A DNA stretch of 64,000 nucleotides from positions 8,775,501 to 8,839,500 of the forward strand of contig NC_090777.1 in the NCBI RefSeq assembly GCF_040054535.1, written 5' to 3'. Of this stretch, positions 53,671-64,000 are shown piece after piece. The DNA comes from Antennarius striatus. Lineage: Eukaryota > Chordata > Actinopteri > Lophiiformes > Antennariidae. The notes under the pieces were generated by a model that was not told the origin of the DNA, searched no databases, and saw nothing but the letters and a program-made list of their open reading frames with translations. Position numbers and translations under genes: made by a program. Positions within the stretch are counted from its first letter, which is position 1. Every line of letters begins with the position of its first letter.

Positions 53671-56600
53671 AATCATAAACTACCCAAAGGGAGTTTCTGA
53701 TAAGCAGCTGGACCATCCCAGGGTAGCAGATATTAATGCTCCTGACATTAAAATAAAACAAATGTGTGATCTGAACTCTAATTTGTAGTACGAAGGACAA
53801 GATCTGTTTTGAAGTCAAATTGATGCTAACTTCTCCCATTCATTTGTTTGTTTGTTTGTTGCATGCTAACCTGTGCTTACTGCATGCCTTTTCTCTACAA
53901 TAATGGTTACTTTTGGATTATTTTTAAGGGACAGTGTTTCTTCATTGGGTTTTCTAATTGATAAACCAATAAATCACTTTTGCTTGTCACAGATGCCCTT
54001 TCAAATCAGTGCAATCGTGAAGCAACATTTAATATAATTGCGTTATTTATTTGCTTTTTACTTTTATATACAGTAAAATTTTCAATGAAGTAAAACACTT
54101 TTGTTCAATATGAGAGGAAGGGTCCTCTTACACAACTGAGATAAGGTTAAGCTGTAACACAATAGAGCCTTGAAACAAAAAGGGTCACGCCGTATGCATT
54201 CATGCATGATTACACTACATCCTGACAGGAAAGGCTGCTGTTCGGTTTTGAGTTATTGACCACGTCATTAAAACTGCAGTCAAACCAGGTTTTATTAGAG
54301 TTTCATCAGACTTCATTGACTGTTTGAAGTGAAGCCCAACACATGATGATGACACAGTTTAGCCACCCTGCAAAGTCAATGATTTCGAAACACTGTATGA
54401 TAGTTAACACGAAGCCTTTCTTCACCCAGCTACAGATGCCTTCAGTGCCTGCCCCAGTACACTATAGTGGCAACGTTTCTGACATGCCTCATGATGTCTT
54501 CGTACATATCCCATGGGGATCGGTCCTCCTCCTCCAATGTTAAATGCACTGCTCTCATTTGTTTACACTACTTTACAAGTCTAAAGGAAATATTGACCTC
54601 TTGCAACGGTTGTGATTAATTAGACAATATGGTGTCAATCTCAGTCTGTTCATTTCAAAAGGACACAGGGTGATAATCTAAACATGTGACTGTTCCTGAT
54701 GAATGCTTCATTACCATTGATTGCATTTAGTAGAAGCATCGGCAGCCCCTCTCTGATGCAACCTTTTGCACACTAAGCAAATAAAGCTCCAAACTCTAAC
54801 AGTTCTAGCAAATTTTTTTTCCCTGCATTCACATGGCAATGTCTCAAAAGTGAACCTCATGCACAAGGACAAAAAAAGTTAAAAATGCTTTTGTTAGCTT
54901 GCAGGGCAGCAGTTGGCAGTGTGAGATTTCAAACACATTAGAATAAATCCACATTGACAGATTATCAGTCAACTGAACAGAGTCTGCAGCAACAATAAGA
55001 TCCTACAGTCAGACATTGATTTGTTGTTTTCTTTTGAGGTACATGAAGGAAGTTTGGATTGTTAATGTCTTGTACAAAACTAAAATCCCTGTTTTACAAG
55101 GTGACAGCAATGGCATTTTCAAAATATTACACCCTGGAGCCAGTTCCCCAAATTTGGGTCAAAATGTTACTGTCACGTAAAAAAAAGTCAAATCTCAACA
55201 AACGTTTACTGTTTTATGGTAAAACCCTTGTGTCAATATGCCTGAGACCCTTCCATCAGTTTAGCTCCTCACAAACCCAAATATGCTGTCGTGTAATTAA
55301 AAATGTAATTACAATATCATAACAAGAATCTGATTCTTGTTCTGGCTCAGGGATGAACACGTGTGTTAAGTTTCATTGTTTGTACAGTTTTGAGTTACAG
55401 CTGGAGTGATATCATACAAAAAATAACCTGCATGTAAATGTCAATAGCATATGTAATTTGATGACTGTCCTCTGACATCAGGATTACATGGCCACATCAG
55501 GAATCAGAAAATAAGGCCTTTTTTCCAATGACGTACCCCAGGCTACTTCTACCTTTCCAATTTATACTAGCGTGCATGTAGGGAATCCTAAAATCACAAT
55601 GCAGAAAATATTTGGCAGGGTGGTTTCAGTTAGGTGGCAACACCAAGCAATATGTGAAGAAAGACATACAAATTCAGATGTGAAATTATGGACAATATTG
55701 TTGTGAAACATCTGTTTATGTGGAAAATAATATTTAAAATTTTGCAAAAAGTATGACGTTGACAAACATTCTCTCCAGGAAAGCTTGTTACTACTTGGTG
55801 AAAACTTTAATGCACATACTGTAACCTACCTTAGTGTTTTGAAATCAAGCAAATATTCAATACAAGAAGAGGCCATTGGTCAATACCACCATTATCATTT
55901 AGAAGATAGTTTAGAAATACAGGAAAATATAAGATAACACTTTAGTGATGGGCAGATAGAGAGAGGAGTAAAGACAATCAGGGAATAACAAGTGAAAAGG
56001 GAGGACTGATAGATTAGAATGGGTTAAAGCAGGAAATGTGATGAAGAGTGTTGAATCCAGCTGGCAAATATCAAATCAATGAAACTATTAATGGTCCAAA
56101 GAGACAATTATTAGAGCCCAAGTATAGGAGATTTGTTCGGTAAATGGAAGAAAAAAAATCTTCAGTGTTTTTCAGTAACAAATGTGATGTTAATAACAAC
56201 GCAATGAATTAATTATACACATGTTTTTAATGTAAAAAAGTAAGGCCTCAAATTAAAAGTGATTCATTTTACAAAAGGTCTACAGAACATCCTGGATGAG
56301 TCATCTAATCAGAGTAATGAAAGTCATGCAATAAACCAAAACATTTTTTTTTCGCAATTCATTGGGGAATCACTGAAATTGACTTCCATCAAGTCAGTCT
56401 GAGAAGACGTTAGGTTTTGAACCAGCCGCAATTAAAATATCTGCTGCTAATATATATCCCTGTGAGTTTGATTTGGTCATATAACATTCACAAACCACCG
56501 TTTCTTCAGGGCTTTTTCTGTGTATCTCAAACTCAGATTCCCATCATTAATATTTGCACATACAGCACGATAACTGAATTGATCAATCTGCTTTCAGTTC

Positions 56601-58684
56601 ACTGCTCTGTGCAGTCCCAAATGCACTGATCCCAACATATTTTGGATGGGCCTTTTTTATTATATGTTTCTATAGTGATGTTGTTGACCAGACTTAGTGA
56701 TGGCGAAGGAGAGAGTTAGAGAACATGGATCAGCGAGGACATGGTGTGTAGTTTTGGATTGGTAATGCCAAGGCTCATGACTCATGGTGGTGAGGGACTG
56801 AAGAAATTGAGGAAATAAATGTGGGACGAGAGGAATGTAGAGTTGTGATTGGTGCTATTATAGTAAAGGCTGGGCTGATATAGCACAGGTTCAACTTGCA
56901 GCATTGTTAAGCAAGAATGGTGCCCATGTACAGAATATAATTATTTCTTAAATTTTAAACAGGAGGGGAAAAGTTATGACTGATGGAGAAGTGTTTGCAA
57001 AGCAAAGCGATGCATCACATCTCATGTGATATACAGTACAATGACAGATATATAACTATGCGGTCTAGTAGCAGACACTAGATTCCTGGAAAAAGCTATT
57101 TTCTTTGCATTTCCAAAGCTCTAGGCTTTTGTTTTTACTCGACCGTCCTGACAAATAGCTGGTTAGTGCAGTGCACCTGGCTTACAGATGTAAGCATGAC
57201 AAGCGGTACCTGCAAAGCCGTGGAATTTAGGACCATAAAGCATCCAAACAGACGATACTACTCTAAAATACCTGACTGCAAGAGTGGGTGATTCAGCAGA
57301 TTCAAAGAATGCATCTATCCTTGTTTTCGAATAAGCACTTATGTATTCTTGAAAGTGGATATTAAATCTTTATTTAATGCTTTAATAAGAACTACAAGAT
57401 TTTTCTTTGCATCAATGGGTTCCTACCGAATTTGACTGTGCATAGAAACACACTTCAGACAAAAGGGCCCTTACTTTTTTTTAAGTGATGCATTTCATTG
57501 AATAAATGACCTTTCTGTTTGTTTTATTCGATGTGGTAGTTCTACATTTTCAGAAATCTTGTGAAATTGGGACAGAAATTATTTAATTTGTTTTTAGACT
57601 TACTCCTGTGTCAAGTGATTTAATACATGTCATAATTTTAGTCACCAAAACCCATTTTTATTTTTAAAATAAAATTTCAGATTTAAAGTGTCTCAACGGT
57701 TTTGTCTTGTATTCATCAAAGACGTATTACTGTCCAGTTTTCGTGAATGGAAGAGTTGATATTTAAATGTTTTCTAAAATGTTAGCTTATTAATGAAGTC
57801 AGTTTAATCAAGCCAAGATTAATGTTTTGGTCATTGTAGTCGTATTTAATTTATTTCATTAACGATTTATTTGAGGGAGAGACTTTGTATGCACACGTTA
57901 AAGCAGAGAAGGGCCATCCATCCATGGACCTCAGGGTGCTGACATCCCACCTAGGTGGTGCAGTACAGGAAACTGGAAACTGCAATAAATATTATTGATT
58001 TTTTTTAAATCATAGTTTCTGTCAACAAAATGAAAATGAGAATAGTTACATGAAAAAATGATACCAAAACCGATGCCAGACCATTCTCCCTCAGCAGCTG
58101 GATCAGCTGGCATTAAGGCTGTAAAGAGGTACAAAGCTGAATTAGCAATCAGATAACTCCTCTAATGTCACATTTGACTGATGATCATTTAGTTGTTCTG
58201 ATTGATATATTTTGTTTTTCATGTGCTGTGTTGCAAATGCTTGTGTATAAAATCACCTGAGGGGGTATGTAGTCCTGAACTCTTCCATAGATCCAGATCT
58301 TGAAAATAGTTTGAGCATTTGTGTTCACACGCTGAAGCTCTTATCAACTGCACACACCTCAAAGCCTTCTCAGCATACAAGGGTTGTTATGTACACATAT
58401 TTGACCAGACCTCCCAGTTACGTGTTGAATCAGCAAAGATATGTTTGAATAACTTTAATTACAGACACGGGAGAGTAAAACAAAGTACTAGAAGTCCTGC
58501 ACAATCCTCTCTTAAAAACGTGGTTTTCTTTCACAACACTGAAGGCTTACGGACAGACCAGGTAATGGTTTTCAGTAACTGGACAATATGTCATAGAAGT
58601 GTACTGTTACAGCCCTGCCTCCCTCTCTCAGGCAGTCCTGCAGCCAATGGCAGCGGAGCACAGTCCCCTCCCACAGCAACAGGC
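53671..58684. other. krt8 upstream region, no gene recognised
   Basis: About 5 kb of AT-rich, mostly non-repetitive DNA upstream of krt8. It contains no transposon that I can name, unlike the region to its left. Distal control elements for krt8 may be here but cannot be called by eye. Confidence 0.5.
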
Positions 58685-58691
58685 TTTAAAG
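58685..58691 (+). promoter_or_regulatory. TATA-like element of krt8
   Basis: GGCTTTAAAGC lies about 150 bp before the krt8 ATG, following a GC-richer stretch with CCCTCCCAC. It would give a 5' UTR of about 120 nt. It is weaker than the consensus TATA boxes of the two type I genes. Confidence 0.45.
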
Positions 58692-58839
58692 CTCCTCAGT
58701 AGTTTCTGCTTTCCCCCAGCCATTCTGGTCTCTTCCCTCTACCTTCTTGCCTGCCTGCCTGCTCGCCTACTGAGCTAATTGGTCAGATCTTCCAGACATT
58801 TTTTACCCTCAAGAGCAAAAAACTACTTCAGATATCAGA

Positions 58840-63556
<4,717 letters not shown>

Positions 63557-64000
63557 GTTGTCCAGTATGCAGGTGTAGCTACCTGTCTGCTATGTACTCC
63601 ACCTTTGTAGTAATTTTTACTTACAATTTATCCCCTATGATAAACAAGTCTGAAGTCAAATGTTTGCTAGCTCATTCTCTAGTCAAACCTAATTCTTTCA
63701 ATGAAGCAATAAATGATACTAACATTACCAAAGACTTGTAAAGGACCAAAGAATTCATTTGTATGTCTAACTGTACTAAAAATGTTGTGTCTCACAAAGT
63801 GAGATAGAAACTGGGCAAATTCCAAGTGATATATTTGACACTCCCTTGAAATATGCCGTTATTTCACACACAAAGAGCTGTTTCCTTCAGAATGATATTG
63901 CATGAAGTAGACTGTGGTGTTATCAAAGGATGTGAATGTACTGAGACTGAAATGTCCTCTAATGATGTTGGTCAGCTCATGTCTTAAAATTGCCTGCTGC
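63557..64000 (+). other. krt8 3' UTR and downstream flank
   Basis: The sequence after the TGA holds the AATAAA at 63708-63713. The rest to the window edge shows no gene. Confidence 0.6.
63708..63713 (+). terminator. Polyadenylation signal of krt8
   Basis: AATAAA 152 bp downstream of the krt8 stop codon, in the sense orientation. It predicts a short 3' UTR of about 170 nt. Confidence 0.7.

Overview
The window is nuclear DNA from a ray-finned fish, probably a derived teleost. The evidence is intron-rich vertebrate keratin genes with GT/AG splice sites, very long (CA)n/(GT)n arrays, fish-type tRNA-derived SINEs, and relics of LINE families common in fish (Rex1/Babar-like, RTE-like, Tx1-like). 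There is no prokaryotic, organellar, rRNA or CRISPR content. The species cannot be named from the sequence alone.

Only three genes are well supported, all simple-epithelial keratins. (1) Minus strand, left edge: exon 1 (415-822) of a type I keratin, krt18-like; the rest lies outside the window. (2) Minus strand, 3573-8722: a complete seven-exon krt18, 430 aa, with canonical type I exon lengths and a K18-specific 165-bp exon 4. (3) Plus strand, 58840-63556: a complete eight-exon krt8, 508 aa, with a K8-type tail. Keratins 8 and 18 are obligate partners of the same heteropolymeric filament in simple epithelia. Here they are divergent (head-to-head), as in the mammalian KRT8-KRT18 pair, but their start codons are about 50 kb apart.

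The 50 kb between them contains no host gene I can support. Much of it is layered mobile-element debris. It includes several SINE copies of two families, four with clear target-site duplications; a mariner-type MITE with a nested SINE; two fragments of an RTE-like LINE; and a piggyBac relic with one TTAA-flanked end. A minus-strand Ty3/gypsy element at 31988-34887 keeps a 447-bp 5' LTR, a 5-bp target-site duplication and decayed pol, but has a nearly deleted 3' LTR. Two further LINE 3' ends follow (36.9-37.6 kb and 39.3-40.1 kb) and then a Tc1-like relic. From 45.1 to 53.7 kb lies a nested complex: two head-to-tail Tx1-like LINEs, one interrupted by a Rex1/Babar-like LINE and a GC-rich repeat. 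The remaining intervals (for example 16.1-20.2, 22.2-26.3, 34.9-36.5, 41.9-44.0 and 53.7-58.7 kb) are AT-rich and show nothing I can name. They are where regulatory DNA shared by the keratin pair could lie.

I found no convincing new biological system. The points most worth checking are: krt18 keeping a linker caspase-type site (VDID, aligned with mammalian VEVD) while lacking the tail site; krt8 having Ala at the mammalian LLSPL phosphoserine; the missing penultimate intron of krt8; a collagen-like Gly-X-Y segment beside the piggyBac relic; and a short duplication whose copies differ almost only by same-strand C/T changes.
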